DNA from: Methanobrevibacter sp.
Lineage (GTDB): Archaea > Methanobacteriota > Methanobacteria > Methanobacteriales > Methanobacteriaceae
Length of the DNA stretch: 64,000 nucleotides
Assembly (NCBI GenBank): GCA_017434525.1
Contig: JAFRFD010000086.1
Coordinates: forward strand, 42,172-106,171
Direction: 5' to 3'
The notes beneath the pieces are model-generated. The model searched no databases and was not told the DNA's origin. It was given only the letters and a program-made list of their open reading frames with translations. Numbering within the stretch: the first letter of the stretch is position 1; each line of letters opens with the position of its first letter. Position numbers and translations under genes: made by a program. Shown here piece after piece: positions 18,243 through 29,780 of the stretch.

Positions 18243-18932
18243 ATGGAGTTAATGTTTAACATATCTGGATTAACATCTGATGAAGAGGAATTTTCAAGTT
18301 CTAAAAAGGACGTATTGAAATTTCTAAAAATTATTGGAGTAGACACTCGTTTTATTTCTTATACTCCTGAAAAGATTTACATTAACAACTTAAGATTTTC
18401 AAAGTTTTCAAGAACCCGTGAGAAGACATTTAAAAAACAGTATCCTGATATTGAAGTTGTAAGAAACTCATTGTTTCAAAAGATTTGCTCAAAGTCAGCT
18501 AAAAACCTGACATTGGAAATCAAGCCTAACTCAACAATATTGATGCCTGATGATAATTTCATTTGCGAATTATTGTTAGAGCCTTATACTCGTAAATATG
18601 GCGCTAATCTAGTTTATGAAGGAGATTATGACTTAAAAGTCAATCCATTGATTTTGGACGATAAGGTAAACACCATATTTGAAGGAATTTTTTCAGGCGA
18701 GGGTTTAAATTTGATTGACGGAGAAAACGAAATCTATCCCTTGGCTAATGTTTCACTAGATTGGATAAATTCATTTTTAGAAATGGACGGTCAGAATTTA
18801 ATCGAATGTGAAAATAAAAATGAGTTAGCTAATTCATTTTCCGAATTCTTGGAGGATGTCGCTCCGCAATTTAGGGAAAATGTCATCAGCGCTTCTGAGT
18901 TTATCGCTTCAAAAAATAAAATTAAAAACTGA
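18243..18932 (+). CDS. Conserved hypothetical protein downstream of aroE
   Basis: I do not recognise this 229-residue protein. It is soluble, without signal peptide or membrane segment, and has an acidic C-terminal half. Residues about 50-75 are basic ([19 protein letters not shown]), as in a nucleic-acid or phosphate contact surface. The start is set at ATG 18243, one base after the aroE stop, with a weak GGGA upstream; an in-frame ATG at 18222 would overlap aroE by 20 bases. Its last 11 bases overlap the convergent rfcL end. Co-transcription with aroE is very likely but a shikimate role cannot be claimed. Confidence 0.7.
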   Translation: MELMFNISGLTSDEEEFSSSKKDVLKFLKIIGVDTRFISYTPEKIYINNLRFSKFSRTREKTFKKQYPDIEVVRNSLFQKICSKSAKNLTLEIKPNSTILMPDDNFICELLLEPYTRKYGANLVYEGDYDLKVNPLILDDKVNTIFEGIFSGEGLNLIDGENEIYPLANVSLDWINSFLEMDGQNLIECENKNELANSFSEFLEDVAPQFRENVISASEFIASKNKIKN

Positions 18933-20433
18933 AAAGTGATACTTGCTTGTCAGTTTTCTTTTTAGGCTTTTCTTCTTTTTCAATTTCTTTTTCTTCCTCA
19001 GCAACCTCTTCTATCTCTTCTTCAATAGGTTCATCTGTGATTCCCGGAATTTCAAATGGAAGTTCTTCCTCAACAGGAGCTTCAATAGCAGTTTCAGTAA
19101 TTTCCTCTTCGCCAACTTCCTGAGGTGCATTCATCATTTGATTTTGAAGTTCCTCAAACCTTCTGTCACGCTCTTCAACTCTCATCTGAGCTTTTTGCTT
19201 TTCCATTTTGTCAACGACTTTCTTAGGAATTTTCTTTTTCCTGAATCGTTTGATTTCATCATCTTCCAATTCTAAAAAGTCAGAGATTTCCCATGCAAGC
19301 TCATCATTTTTAAACATTATCTCCAGATAAGGGAACATTGAAATGCCCACAGCATGTGAAACGTGCATCTTTTGTGTCATCTTTTCGGCAATTCCGTCTC
19401 TCAGGTTTCTTTTGCCTCTGTTTCTCCCCATTAATGTGAAGATTGTTGGACTTTGAATCTTTGTGAATTTTTTATAGGTCTCTTTTTTGGATGAGCTTAC
19501 TCCAATTCCCATAAAGTCACTTGCATACTTCCAGTAACCGTAATTTCTGCTGTTTCGAGCCCTTGCAAAGTATAAATCGGCTTTGGCTATATTTTCGTAA
19601 GCCTTTTTGATTTCATCTTTTTTGCTGTATTCCCTTGGAATGTTTTCTGCAATGTATTCCATTACAAGTGTCGGATCCTCGTCAACCCTTAGGGCATCTC
19701 TTACATGCTTAGGATTTTTACTCTTTAAAACTCCGGTTATTGCATTGAAGATATCTGACCTGTCATCCTTTATTCTCAAATCTTCAACATCTCTCACTTC
19801 CAATATTGAATCTTTATCGGATAGTGCTTGAAGAGTATTTATTGCTGATCTGACGTCTCCTTGGGACTTTACAGCTATCTCCTTCATTGCTGCAGGGTTT
19901 ACTTTTATCTCTTCAGTTTTAGCAATCTTTTTTAGCAATGCATTGATACTGTTCCATCGGGCTTTTTTCATTTTAATGACAGTGCATTTTGGTTTAATTG
20001 ATTGCAGGCGTTTTGAGTAAAAATCATTGGCAATTAAAATCATTGGATGTTTGGAGTTTTTGATTATCTCTCCAATTGCCCTTACTCCACCACGGTCGTT
20101 GGTTCCGTGAATTCCGTCCACCTCGTCCATGATGATGAGTTTGTATTCATCTCCAAAAAGTGACCTTGTAGATGATGATTCACCAATCGTATTTTTAATA
20201 ACGTCCTGTGAACGTTTGTCACTTGCATTAAGCTCAATGTATTCTGAAAACTCCTTTGCAATAATGAGTGCGAGTGTGGTTTTTCCAATTCCGGGAGGTC
20301 CAACTAAAAGTAGGGGGTGCTGTGGATTTCCCTTTTTCCAATTTCCAACCCAATCAAGGATTATCTTTTTCTCTTTATTATTGCCAACCACTTCATCTAG
20401 GGTCTGTGGTCGGTACTTGTCAGTCCATAACAT
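18922..20433 (-). CDS. rfcL: Replication factor C large subunit
   Basis: The 503-residue protein is the large subunit of the archaeal clamp loader, which opens PCNA and places it on primed DNA. The AAA+ module has Walker [10 protein letters not shown] near residue 47 and Walker B IIMDEVDG near 100. The C-terminal 80 residues are highly charged (many E and K). The last seven residues, QVSLFSF, are a PCNA-interacting peptide of the QxxLFxF type. I choose ATG 20433 over the ATG at 20439: AAGGT touches the first ATG directly but stands six bases from the second. It follows rfcS by nine bases, so the two subunits are made from one message. Confidence 0.96.
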   Translation of the reverse strand: MLWTDKYRPQTLDEVVGNNKEKKIILDWVGNWKKGNPQHPLLLVGPPGIGKTTLALIIAKEFSEYIELNASDKRSQDVIKNTIGESSSTRSLFGDEYKLIIMDEVDGIHGTNDRGGVRAIGEIIKNSKHPMILIANDFYSKRLQSIKPKCTVIKMKKARWNSINALLKKIAKTEEIKVNPAAMKEIAVKSQGDVRSAINTLQALSDKDSILEVRDVEDLRIKDDRSDIFNAITGVLKSKNPKHVRDALRVDEDPTLVMEYIAENIPREYSKKDEIKKAYENIAKADLYFARARNSRNYGYWKYASDFMGIGVSSSKKETYKKFTKIQSPTIFTLMGRNRGKRNLRDGIAEKMTQKMHVSHAVGISMFPYLEIMFKNDELAWEISDFLELEDDEIKRFRKKKIPKKVVDKMEKQKAQMRVEERDRRFEELQNQMMNAPQEVGEEEITETAIEAPVEEELPFEIPGITDEPIEEEIEEVAEEEKEIEKEEKPKKKTDKQVSLFSF

Positions 20434-20442
20434 TTCCATACC

Positions 20443-21390
20443 TTAAATGAATTTGGTTAGAAGAGCTTCAAGTTGGATTCTTGGATTTGCTCCTTCCCTT
20501 ATTCTAAAATCACAATCTGCTATTGAATTAATCAGGTCAATATAAAAATCAGGTTCCATTTTTCCTTCAACAACTCTTTTTGAAACTTCCTGATATATTT
20601 GGGTAACCATATCCTCTCCGCTGGTTCCTTGAAGAACCATGGTTTCTCTTAAAATTGTCCTAGCGCCCAAGAAGTCTCCCATAAGCGCTTTATTAATCAT
20701 ATTTCCAATCTCTTGCGGTTTTGCTTTGGATACCACTTCGTAAATTGCATCTTCAGTTATTGTTTCTCCTTCTGAGGCTGCAGCCTGTAAGACGTTGACT
20801 GCCTTTCTCATATCTCCTTCAGCAAAGTAGACTATTGTTTCAAGACCTTTGTCATCTGCTTCAAACCCTTCTGATTCGCATATGAATTGCAGTCTTTCTT
20901 TTATTTCTTCTCCTTTAATTGGAGCAAATCTGAATATTGCACATCTTGATTGGATCGGGTCAATAATTTTTGATGAGTAATTACATGAAAGTATAAATGA
21001 AGCGGTTTTTGTATACATTTCCATTTCACGTCTAAGTGCATGTTGGGCATCCTTGGTCATGTTGTCTACTTCATCCAGAAAGATTATTCTGAATGGGGCG
21101 CCGACAGGTTTTAGTCTACAGAAGTTTTTAATGCGATCCCTTACTGTGTCAATTCCTCTTGCATCTGATGCATTCAATTCTAAGAAGTTTTGTCTCCAGT
21201 ATTCTCCTAAGATGGATCTGACTAATGCAAGTGCAGTTGTGGTTTTTCCAACACCTGCTGGGCCTGTAAACATTAAGTTAGGCATACTTCCTTCGCCTAC
21301 ATATTTTTCAAGTCTGGTAATGATTTGTTTTTGTCCTACAATGTCTTCTAGCTTTTGTGGTCTATATTTTTCTACCCATGGTCCGCTCAT
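20443..21390 (-). CDS. rfcS: Replication factor C small subunit
   Basis: The 315-residue AAA+ protein forms, with several copies of itself and one RfcL, the clamp loader for PCNA (encoded at 61528). Family motifs are [14 protein letters not shown] at the N-terminus, Walker [12 protein letters not shown] near 43, Walker [12 protein letters not shown] near 105, the sensor region [17 protein letters not shown] near 135-150 with the arginine-finger SRC box, and a C-terminal collar domain. There is no intein, although inteins are often found at this gene in archaea. GGTGATT precedes the ATG. The gene is divergent from htpX with about 150 bases between. Confidence 0.97.
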   Translation of the reverse strand: MSGPWVEKYRPQKLEDIVGQKQIITRLEKYVGEGSMPNLMFTGPAGVGKTTTALALVRSILGEYWRQNFLELNASDARGIDTVRDRIKNFCRLKPVGAPFRIIFLDEVDNMTKDAQHALRREMEMYTKTASFILSCNYSSKIIDPIQSRCAIFRFAPIKGEEIKERLQFICESEGFEADDKGLETIVYFAEGDMRKAVNVLQAAASEGETITEDAIYEVVSKAKPQEIGNMINKALMGDFLGARTILRETMVLQGTSGEDMVTQIYQEVSKRVVEGKMEPDFYIDLINSIADCDFRIREGANPRIQLEALLTKFI

Positions 21391-21539
21391 TTAATCACCA
21401 TTTTATTATAGTAAGATTTATGTATCATGTTGTTAAATTATTTTTTGCTTAACTTTTTTAATATATGAACTCCAATTAATATATAGTTAAAGTGAGCATT
21501 TGAAAACTAATGTTTATTATAAAATTTAAGGTGTTAAAA

Positions 21540-22499
21540 ATGAAAGGCACATGGAAACTTAAATTAAGAATGTGGTTAACATCCATTTTAATGTTTACAA
21601 TTGTATATTTCCTGGTCATGCTTGCAGGATGGTATTTGGGCGTCCGCAGTTATATGATTTGGTTATTTGCAAGTTTAGTAATTGTATTTTTACAATATTG
21701 GTTTGGACCAAGTCTTGTAAAACGTTCAATGAATGTAAGGCCGTTATCTGAAGCTGAAGCGCCTCATATTCATAAGATGGTAGCGGAACTTGCACAGGAA
21801 GCGGGCATTCCTAAACCTGAAGTAGGACTATCAGAAATCAATATTCCAAATGCATTTGCATACGGAAGATCAAAAAGAAGCGGACACATAGCAATCACCC
21901 GTCCAATTTTAGGATTGCTTGACTATGATGAGTTAAGAGCAGTATTGGGTCATGAAATGGGCCATATTAAACATAATGACATGATTGTAACAGCGGCCGT
22001 AAGTGTGATTCCTATGATTTGTTATTACATTGCATTGTCATTCATGTTTTCAGGAGATAGGGATAACGGTGCAACCATTATCATTGGATTATTAGGTTAT
22101 GTATTTTACCTGATAGGTCAGCTATTGGTATTGTTTATCTCAAGAACCAGAGAATACTATGCTGATGAAGCAAGTGTTGAATTTGGAAATCGTCCTGCCG
22201 CTTTAGTCTCAGCACTTTATAAATTATCTTATGGTGCAGCAAGATGCAGCAAAGAAACAATTGATGATTTGAATACAAACCGTGCATTTTTTGTAAATGA
22301 CATTAACAATGCAAAACACGACATCAATGATTTCAAACAAATTGACTTTGATGGCGATGGAAAAATTTCCGATGAAGAGTTAAGAAAACTTGCAAACTCA
22401 GAAGTTAAGATTTCAAAAACAAATGGAATCATGGAATTGCTGTCCACTCACCCAGATTCCTTAAAAAGAGTAAAAAGATTGGCAGAATTAGAAAATTAG
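21540..22499 (+). CDS. htpX: HtpX-like zinc metalloprotease with an EF-hand-like loop
   Basis: The 319-residue membrane protease belongs to family M48B and should degrade damaged membrane proteins. Two membrane segments lie near residues 10-50 and two more near 155-205. The zinc site is VLGHEMGHIKH near 140, with a downstream glutamate in the TREYYADEASVEF segment near 210. At residues 269-280 (22344-22379) there is an exact 12-residue calcium-binding loop, DFDGDGKISDEE, which HtpX proteins normally lack. The start is set at ATG 21540 because AAGGTG at 21528-21533 is well spaced; an earlier ATG at 21510 lacks such a site. The trmI gene follows closely. Confidence 0.93.
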   Translation: MKGTWKLKLRMWLTSILMFTIVYFLVMLAGWYLGVRSYMIWLFASLVIVFLQYWFGPSLVKRSMNVRPLSEAEAPHIHKMVAELAQEAGIPKPEVGLSEINIPNAFAYGRSKRSGHIAITRPILGLLDYDELRAVLGHEMGHIKHNDMIVTAAVSVIPMICYYIALSFMFSGDRDNGATIIIGLLGYVFYLIGQLLVLFISRTREYYADEASVEFGNRPAALVSALYKLSYGAARCSKETIDDLNTNRAFFVNDINNAKHDINDFKQIDFDGDGKISDEELRKLANSEVKISKTNGIMELLSTHPDSLKRVKRLAELEN

Positions 22500-22508
22500 G
22501 TGTATTAT

Positions 22509-23240
22509 ATGAAAATGATTTTAGATGAACGTGGTAAAAAGTATGTTTTAAAACTTGGCGAAGAGTTCCAAAGCGATTTGGGAATAATTAAAGCTGATGT
22601 ATTAGACAATGCGGAGGTAGGTGACGAAGTCAAAAGCCATCTTGACCACACATTTAAAATCATGAAACCTAACATCAATGATTTCATTGATATAATGGAC
22701 AGGAGATGTTCCATACTTCTTAAAAAAGATATTGGACTTGTATTGGCACACACTGGTTTGGGTGCAGGATCAAAAGTTGTGGATGCCGGAACTGGTGCGG
22801 GGGCCATTGCGCTTAATTTTGGAAATGTTGTTGGGTCCGAAGGCCATGTTTATACCTATGAAATTCGTGAAGACTTTGCTGAAGTTGCAAAGAAGAATAT
22901 TGGTAACTTCGGAATTGAAAACGTTACAGTTAAAAACCAAAACATTAAAGATGGAATTGATGAGGATAACCTTGATTTGGTCTTTTTAGACTTGCCGAAG
23001 CCATTTGAAATATTTGAAGAGGTTTGGGATTCATTAAATGTTGGCGGATGGTTAGCGGTTTATGCACCTTACATCGACCAAGCTAAACTCTCTTACCGTG
23101 TTGCAAATAAATTAGGATTTTATGATATTGAAATTATCGAACTTTTAGAACGTGGTTTAGAGATTAGACAGCAAGGAGTTAGGCCAAAGACACGCATGGT
23201 CGGGCATAGTGGATATTTGCTGTTTGCAAGAAAATTATAG
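22509..23240 (+). CDS. trmI: tRNA (adenine-N1)-methyltransferase, TrmI/Trm61 family
   Basis: The 243-residue protein methylates N1 of adenines 57/58 in the T-loop of tRNA, using S-adenosylmethionine, which stabilises the tRNA fold. An N-terminal small beta domain is followed by the Rossmann-like domain, with the SAM motif VVDAGTGAGAIAL near residue 93 and the catalytic-site VFLDLPKP near 157; RTRMVGHSGYLLFARK-like ending is typical of the family. The ATG at 22509 is chosen because TTAGGTG just upstream, which includes the htpX stop codon and an in-frame GTG, makes a good ribosome binding site. The gene is thus coupled to htpX. Confidence 0.92.
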   Translation: MKMILDERGKKYVLKLGEEFQSDLGIIKADVLDNAEVGDEVKSHLDHTFKIMKPNINDFIDIMDRRCSILLKKDIGLVLAHTGLGAGSKVVDAGTGAGAIALNFGNVVGSEGHVYTYEIREDFAEVAKKNIGNFGIENVTVKNQNIKDGIDEDNLDLVFLDLPKPFEIFEEVWDSLNVGGWLAVYAPYIDQAKLSYRVANKLGFYDIEIIELLERGLEIRQQGVRPKTRMVGHSGYLLFARKL

Positions 23241-23311
23241 ATTTTTTTCAAATCATTTTAACAAAATAATAATAAATAATATTCAAAGTATTATGGTTCA
23301 TGGGGGATGAA

Positions 23312-24082
23312 ATGCCGATAGCTGTTTTAAAAGGGTCTCTTAAATATTGTATGGAAAACAAGTTATTCTTTCTTTTTGTCTTGATTATATTTGGGGTGAC
23401 TGAATATCTTTTTGATATTGTCCACACTCCAATTTCAGGTTTAACTTCGATAATATGTTTAATACTTGTTATGGGATACGGTTTGCAAATAATTAATGAT
23501 ATTATTAATGGAGGCACTAGACTGCCTAAGATAATGCCCAAGAAAGTAATTATTTTAGGATTTAAAGGATTTATAATCCGTTTGTTTTATACAGCTATTC
23601 AAATTTTTTTATTAACGTTAATTGCAATTAACCTAAATTTTCCATTATTTGACGTCGAAGAATTCTTTTTAGAGTATCAAAATACAATAACGTTAATATT
23701 CAATCATGATGCGGTCAGTTGCATCATTTTTGTGATTTCTGGATTTATCATAACATACGTTACCTCATTTTTCATGGAATTGTCATTGGCAAGGCTGGCT
23801 GATGGTGGACAATTAAGAAAATCCTTTAATTTCCGTCGAATTAAACATGCAATAGATATTATAGGATGGAAAAATTATACAATTGGATATAGTAAGATTA
23901 TTTTTATAATCATTGTTTTTTCTCATATAGAGACATTTTTTGATCAGTTTTATGGTTTAAATGTTGTAATTGGTGTTTTATCATTATTCATCATATTCAT
24001 CACTGAATATCGGGGTATGGGGAATGTATATAAAGTATACATTGATTTAAAAAAGAATGTAGAAGATAAATCATCTACTTAA
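23312..24082 (+). CDS. DUF4013 family membrane protein
   Basis: The 256-residue product is an integral membrane protein with about five or six hydrophobic segments and the domain pattern of DUF4013: a leading amphipathic SLKYCMENK, then paired helices, and a NGGTRLPKI loop near residue 70 followed by a second membrane block. The family is common and expanded in methanogens and its function is unknown. The start is set at ATG 23312, five bases after GGGGG within a G-rich GGGGGATGA; an in-frame ATG lies at 23300. The gene stands alone between trmI and the convergent leuS. Confidence 0.75.
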   Translation: MPIAVLKGSLKYCMENKLFFLFVLIIFGVTEYLFDIVHTPISGLTSIICLILVMGYGLQIINDIINGGTRLPKIMPKKVIILGFKGFIIRLFYTAIQIFLLTLIAINLNFPLFDVEEFFLEYQNTITLIFNHDAVSCIIFVISGFIITYVTSFFMELSLARLADGGQLRKSFNFRRIKHAIDIIGWKNYTIGYSKIIFIIIVFSHIETFFDQFYGLNVVIGVLSLFIIFITEYRGMGNVYKVYIDLKKNVEDKSST

Positions 24083-24092
24083 TTATTTTCCC

Positions 24093-24116
24093 GTTTGCGT
24101 ATTGATTATTGCAAAC
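24093..24116. terminator. Small inverted repeat in the gap between convergent genes
   Basis: GTTTGC at 24093-24098 is mirrored by GCAAAC at 24111-24116 around a 12-base loop. It lies between the convergent DUF4013 gene and leuS. The stem is short and the role as a transcription end is only a guess from position. Confidence 0.3.
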
Positions 24117-24191
24117 TATTGAATCATTGCCTTTTATATTTGTTTTCAATAAAATAACTTTTAAAAAAAGAAAGTGGGTGGAATAATTAGA

Positions 24192-27047
24192 TTATTCCAT
24201 AAAGATTGCAGGTTTGTAAGGCATTGCATTTTTAGCCTTATTTTGTGGGTCGTATGAATCATCGGTGTGGATGATAACTTCATTGCCGCATTCTTCCTTG
24301 ATGTAGTCAAGGGCATCAGTTAAAATTTCCTCTTCGTTAATTTTACCGATGTATCTGGTTTTGGTTATTTCCTTACCGATTCTTTTAGCTACCATCGCTA
24401 TTTCTTTTTTATCATCATAGATTTTAGCTCCAATAGCTCTTCCCATAATTTGACCGATATCTGGTTTTCCAACTTCGTCAGCTATTTTGTATAACTCCCA
24501 TTTCCAATCAGGAGCAAGGTAAATGTGGATTTTTTCAACTTCGTCTCCAACCATTTGTTTGATGTGTGCAATGTCTTTAATGATGTTTTCCACTAAATCT
24601 TCTGATTTTTCGATTTCAGGACTCATCAGGCTTTCATCAGCTTCAGGCCAATTTGCCTCACTTACAAAGCCTTCTCCACCATAAGCAGCCCATAATTCTT
24701 CAGAAGTATGAGGAGTAAATGGTGCTAAAAGTCTGATCCAGTTTTCCAATACTGTGGATAAGACATAAATAATTGCAGGGTCCTGTGAGTCAAGCAAGTG
24801 TTTAACTCTGTATAGGTAGTGGTCCACATCCTTTTTAAGCAAGAATAGGGAATCTTGAAGTGCTTGTCTTGTTTGGAAGACTTCAAGGGCTTCAGTTGAT
24901 TTTTTAATATGTTCGTTGAGTTGGCTTATCATCCATAAGTCAATGGTTCTAGTTAATTCGACTTCTTTGATGTTGCTTAAATCTAATTTTGAGCCTTTTA
25001 TTTCTTCAACTTTAGCTGCAAATTCTCTAAACCATTCAAGTCTTCTTTTGGTTCCAAGTACTTCTTTTTCTCTCCAGTCGAAGTCTTGCCATGGTTCAGC
25101 TGATGCCATTAAGAAAAGCCTTACAACATCTGCAGTGTAATCATTTATCGCATCTTTTAAAAGGATTACGTTACCTTTTGAGGATGACATTTTATTTCCT
25201 TCCAAAAGACCCATACCGAACACTACAGTTCCTCTAGGCCATTTTTCTTTTGGATAAATTGCACTGTGGGCGAACATTAAGAAGCTTAAGTGGTTTCCAA
25301 CTAAATCCTTTGCAGATAATCTCCAGTCAAGCGGATACCAGTAGTTGAATTCGTTTTGGATTTCAGCAACTTTATCTGCAGGGACAGTAATCTCTCCAGA
25401 ATCTTTATTTAAAAGCACTTTATCAAAGAAAGCAAGGTTTAAATCATCTGGATTCATGTCTCTTAAGTATTTTGCTATTGTATAGTAAGACATGTATATT
25501 GTGGAGTCTGTTAAAGGTTCAATTAACCATTGATTGTCCCAAGGAAGTCTTGTTCCAAGACCTACTTTTCTAGAACATGCCCAGTCATCCAACCAGTTGA
25601 TATAATATTCAAAGTTACTTTTAAGTTCTTTTGGAATGATTGTTTCGCCTTCAAGAACTTCTAAGGTCTTTTCAGTCCATTCTTCGTTTCCATATTTCAT
25701 GAACCATTGGTTGTCCATAATCTTGACGACACAGTTGTTTCCGCATCTGCATACGACCGGTCTTTCAGCGAAATCATACATGATTGTAGCCATATTCTCA
25801 GCAATTAATTTTTCTTTCAGTTCTTCACGTGCAAAACGAACTTTCATTCCTCCGAAGTCAGGAATGGATTCAATAATTGTACCTTTGCTGTGTTGCTGTT
25901 TGTATAGTTCATTTGTGGCCTCATGCAATTTTTCATCATTCTGGTCTGTAATTCCAAGTCTTTCAATGATGTCCGCTGCTGGAATTTCGCCATATCCTTT
26001 AAGGGTACAGACTGGAATTGGGTGGACATTTTCAATAATGCCTTCCAGATTGTATTTGGATATTAATTCAGCATTGTTTTTTAAGTCTTGAAGTGCAATG
26101 TAGTCTGCCGGTGCATCTGCAGGTTCTGAAAATACGACTCCGCTTCCGTAAGATGCACTTACAAAGCTTGCTGGGAAAATAGGCAATTCATCACCGGTAA
26201 ATGGATTTTTAGCCATTTTTCCTATTAAGTCATTAGGGTCAATTTCAGAGATAATTTCCAAATCCTTAATTTGGTGTTGTAAATTGTAGTGAGCTTCTTT
26301 TGTAATTACCCAATTTTCACCTTCTGCATTAACGAGCACGTATTCCACATCTGGGTTTAACCAAATGTTGGTTGCTCCAACGATTGTTTCAGGTCTAAGG
26401 GTTGCAGTTACAAGAATCTTATCTTCAATTGGGAATTTTAAAAGTGTAAGTTCATTAACTCCTACTCCTTCACCCTCGAGTAAATCGTGGTCTCCTACAG
26501 GGTTGTCACAGTTTGGACAGTATTTTACAGGGTGTTCTCCTTTTGCAACTAGTCCCTTATCGTGTAATGTGGTAATTTGCCATTCAATGAATTTTCTGTA
26601 AGTTGGATCGATTGTTCTGAATTCTCTTCTCCAGTCAATGGAATAACCCATTTCTTCCATCACTTCATGATATTCGGTTGAGAAGTATTTTACAATATAT
26701 TCCGGGTCTTCCAGTTTTGGCAAGGTTTCTTTTGGAACGCCGTGAACTCTTTCATATAAATCCAATGTCCATGGGTCTTTTCTTTTGATTCTGTCTGCAA
26801 TACCTATAACTGGCGCACCGGTTACGTGCCATGCCATTGGGAATAGAACATTGTAGCCTTCCATTCTTTTAAATCTTGCATATACGTCAGGTACAGTATA
26901 AGTACGTCCGTGACCTATGTGCATAGCTCCACTAGGGTATGGAAAAGCTACAGTAAGGAATAGTTTTTCTCTCTCATCAGGGTTGGATTCAAATAGTTTC
27001 GCATCCGCCCATTTTTTCTGCCATTTCTTTTCAATATTTTCGCTCAC
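24192..27047 (-). CDS. leuS: Leucyl-tRNA synthetase
   Basis: The 951-residue class I synthetase charges tRNA-Leu. The HIGH motif is in [10 protein letters not shown] near residue 37 and KMSKS appears as KMSSSKGN near 640. Between them lies the large editing domain, with the [12 protein letters not shown] segment near 219 that clears mischarged tRNA. The C-terminal part is the anticodon-binding and archaeal extension region. It is the archaeal/eukaryotic type by its length and insertions. The start is a GTG at 27047 preceded by GGTGATT. It lies ten bases after nadE on the same strand and both are probably in one transcript. Confidence 0.97.
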   Translation of the reverse strand: MSENIEKKWQKKWADAKLFESNPDEREKLFLTVAFPYPSGAMHIGHGRTYTVPDVYARFKRMEGYNVLFPMAWHVTGAPVIGIADRIKRKDPWTLDLYERVHGVPKETLPKLEDPEYIVKYFSTEYHEVMEEMGYSIDWRREFRTIDPTYRKFIEWQITTLHDKGLVAKGEHPVKYCPNCDNPVGDHDLLEGEGVGVNELTLLKFPIEDKILVTATLRPETIVGATNIWLNPDVEYVLVNAEGENWVITKEAHYNLQHQIKDLEIISEIDPNDLIGKMAKNPFTGDELPIFPASFVSASYGSGVVFSEPADAPADYIALQDLKNNAELISKYNLEGIIENVHPIPVCTLKGYGEIPAADIIERLGITDQNDEKLHEATNELYKQQHSKGTIIESIPDFGGMKVRFAREELKEKLIAENMATIMYDFAERPVVCRCGNNCVVKIMDNQWFMKYGNEEWTEKTLEVLEGETIIPKELKSNFEYYINWLDDWACSRKVGLGTRLPWDNQWLIEPLTDSTIYMSYYTIAKYLRDMNPDDLNLAFFDKVLLNKDSGEITVPADKVAEIQNEFNYWYPLDWRLSAKDLVGNHLSFLMFAHSAIYPKEKWPRGTVVFGMGLLEGNKMSSSKGNVILLKDAINDYTADVVRLFLMASAEPWQDFDWREKEVLGTKRRLEWFREFAAKVEEIKGSKLDLSNIKEVELTRTIDLWMISQLNEHIKKSTEALEVFQTRQALQDSLFLLKKDVDHYLYRVKHLLDSQDPAIIYVLSTVLENWIRLLAPFTPHTSEELWAAYGGEGFVSEANWPEADESLMSPEIEKSEDLVENIIKDIAHIKQMVGDEVEKIHIYLAPDWKWELYKIADEVGKPDIGQIMGRAIGAKIYDDKKEIAMVAKRIGKEITKTRYIGKINEEEILTDALDYIKEECGNEVIIHTDDSYDPQNKAKNAMPYKPAIFME

Positions 27048-27057
27048 TAAATCACCA

Positions 27058-27846
27058 CTATAAGATTGTTTTTTGAGGACTTTCAGGAACTTTACTTTTA
27101 TGTCTGCTCCTAATAATTTTTGTAATAATCATATCAACGTCATCTACTGAAATATCTAGTTTTTGAGCTATTTCAGTATTTTCCATGTCTTTTTCTGTGC
27201 AAAGATAAAGAATCTCATCAAGTAAATCATAGCTCATTCCAATTTCATCCTCATCGGTTTGGTTTTCCCATAATCCCGCACGGGGTGGTTTGTTGATGAT
27301 GTCTGTTGAAACGTTCAGGTATTCACTCAACTTGAAAACTTCACTTTTGTATAAATCTCCAATCGGCTCCATATCGCATGCGCCATCTCCATGTTTTGTA
27401 AAGTAACCGATAAGAATCTCACTTTTGTTACCTGTTCCAATAACGAGGTAATTTTTGTAATTTGCATAATAGTAAAGGGTTGACATTCTAATTCTGGCTT
27501 TAAGATTTCCTATAGCCAAATTATCATTGTCAAGTTGTGTAACGGATAGAAATTCATTTAAAATGCTGTCAATAGCTATCTCTTTATAATTCATTCCTAA
27601 ATGCTTGGCTACTCGGATTCCATGAATTCTATCTTCAGCTGGTGTTGTAGTGGATGGCATTATGATTCCAAATACGTTATCCGGGCCAACGGCTTCACAT
27701 GCAAGGTATGCTACAAGGGTTGAATCAATTCCTCCGCTAAGGCCAATGGCAATTCCGTCACTATTGGCTTCGTTAACCTTGGATTTGATGAATTCAACAA
27801 TGTCAGACCTTGTTTTTTCAAAATCTATTTTTGGAATCTCACTCAA
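27058..27846 (-). CDS. nadE: NAD+ synthetase
   Basis: The 262-residue enzyme makes NAD+ by amidating deamido-NAD+ with ammonia and ATP. The ATP-pyrophosphatase loop [13 protein letters not shown] lies near residue 33, GTGNKSE near 137, [14 protein letters not shown] near 150, and [18 protein letters not shown] near 185 completes the active site. There is no glutaminase domain, so it is the ammonia-dependent form. The start is a TTG at 27844-27846, supported by a GGTGAA upstream. It leads the two-gene nadE-leuS unit. Confidence 0.96.
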   Translation of the reverse strand: MSEIPKIDFEKTRSDIVEFIKSKVNEANSDGIAIGLSGGIDSTLVAYLACEAVGPDNVFGIIMPSTTTPAEDRIHGIRVAKHLGMNYKEIAIDSILNEFLSVTQLDNDNLAIGNLKARIRMSTLYYYANYKNYLVIGTGNKSEILIGYFTKHGDGACDMEPIGDLYKSEVFKLSEYLNVSTDIINKPPRAGLWENQTDEDEIGMSYDLLDEILYLCTEKDMENTEIAQKLDISVDDVDMIITKIIRSRHKSKVPESPQKTIL

Positions 27847-27909
27847 AATTTCACCAACTTATCGTTCATACATAAAATAATATGTACTTATTAATTAATA
27901 AATTATATT

Positions 27910-28305
27910 ATGTCAAAAGTAAATCTTATGTGTGAGAAATCATTTTCCGAAGCCGACCGGGAAATAGTTGATATGTTCATTGAGTTTCAACAGGCGTTGA
28001 TTGATAAGGATTTGGATAAGTTGGATGATATGGTTTTAGATGTGGAGGATTTTATAAATGTGGTTGGTAAATACCAATCAAAAAATGAATTCATATCCCA
28101 AATAGGCGATGGCGCCTTAACCTATTCCAATTTCGATATACTCAATCCTACAGTTTTGTTCGATGATGATAATGCAGCATCTTTAATAGCTAATATAAGA
28201 TTGGCCGTTGAAATCAATGGAAAGGAGCTTAGGGTCATATCAAATTCAGTTGTTAGTTTTCAAAGGGTCGATGAAAAATGGCATATTGTTAAATGGGATA
28301 ACTAA
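27910..28305 (+). CDS. NTF2-like (SnoaL/DUF4440-type) small protein
   Basis: The 131-residue protein has the cone-shaped NTF2 fold pattern: an N-terminal helix pair (SEADREIVDMFIEFQQALIDKDLDKLDDMV), a short loop, then a run of strands ending in SVVSFQRVDEKWHIVKWDN, which is the typical closing hairpin of the superfamily. Members serve as enzymes or binding modules for small polar substrates; nothing here tells which. It is a single gene with its own upstream AT-rich region, divergent from nadE, and it is followed by the ArsA-type ATPase under a separate promoter. Confidence 0.7.
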   Translation: MSKVNLMCEKSFSEADREIVDMFIEFQQALIDKDLDKLDDMVLDVEDFINVVGKYQSKNEFISQIGDGALTYSNFDILNPTVLFDDDNAASLIANIRLAVEINGKELRVISNSVVSFQRVDEKWHIVKWDN

Positions 28306-28306
28306 C

Positions 28307-28314
28307 TTTATATA
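28307..28314 (+). promoter_or_regulatory. TATA box for the ArsA/Get3-type ATPase gene
   Basis: TTTATATA here is a full match to the archaeal TATA consensus. A start of transcription about 25 bases on would leave a leader of roughly 40 bases, with the AGGAGG at 28361-28366 in it. The box overlaps nothing and begins just two bases after the preceding stop codon. Confidence 0.55.
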
Positions 28315-28332
28315 CTAAAAAGAATTAAATAA

Positions 28333-29388
<1,056 letters not shown>

Positions 29389-29398
29389 AAAATAAAGT

Positions 29399-29427
29399 AA
29401 GTTAAAATAAATCAATTATTTTAACTT
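29399..29427. terminator. Perfect inverted repeat between convergent genes
   Basis: AAGTTAAAATAA at 29399-29410 pairs perfectly with TTATTTTAACTT at 29416-29427 around a five-base loop, and T-rich sequence follows on the plus strand. It lies between the 3' ends of the ATPase gene and of the minus-strand operon, so it probably ends transcription from both sides. Confidence 0.6.
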
Positions 29428-29438
29428 TAATTCTTATT

Positions 29439-29768
29439 CTATTCGAAAAACCATCCGAGACATATTGTAATGATAAACAATAGCAATAATAATAGATTAT
29501 CAACCATTGTGCCCTTATTGGTTAAATCCATATAAACTGAATTCATGAAATACAATATGAAAAGGATTACTCCTAGTATGCAGAATATAGTTGACAATTT
29601 TTTATTTTCATATTTTTTACTATATTTAGAGATTAAGGACATTAATATGATTATCAAAGCTAAAGCTAGTAAAAAAATAAATATTGATGAATATTGCGGC
29701 ATTGTAGGTATGCATATTAGCAACACTACTGTTGCAACTATTAAAAAAATCATTTCGCTTTTATTCAC
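29439..29768 (-). CDS. Small membrane protein, third gene of the secreted-protein operon
   Basis: The 109-residue product is nearly all membrane: four hydrophobic segments near residues 5-22, 28-46, 62-82 and 90-107, joined by short charged loops (SKYSKKYENKK in the middle). No family is recognised. The start is a GTG preceded by AGGTGATTTT, a strong ribosome binding site, only 12 bases after the preceding small membrane gene. Its place behind a large secreted protein and another tiny membrane protein suggests a helper or self-protection role for that protein; this is inference from gene order only. Confidence 0.72.
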   Translation of the reverse strand: MNKSEMIFLIVATVVLLICIPTMPQYSSIFIFLLALALIIILMSLISKYSKKYENKKLSTIFCILGVILFILYFMNSVYMDLTNKGTMVDNLLLLLLFIITICLGWFFE

Positions 29769-29780
29769 AAAATCACCTGT

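Noticed and set aside
20443..21390. Possible intein in rfcS, a common insertion site in archaea
   Set aside because: The frame has the normal 315-residue length and contiguous AAA+ motifs.
25636..26091. Plus-strand open frame of 151 codons opposite leuS
   Set aside because: Shadow of the leuS frame, in which all synthetase motifs are found.
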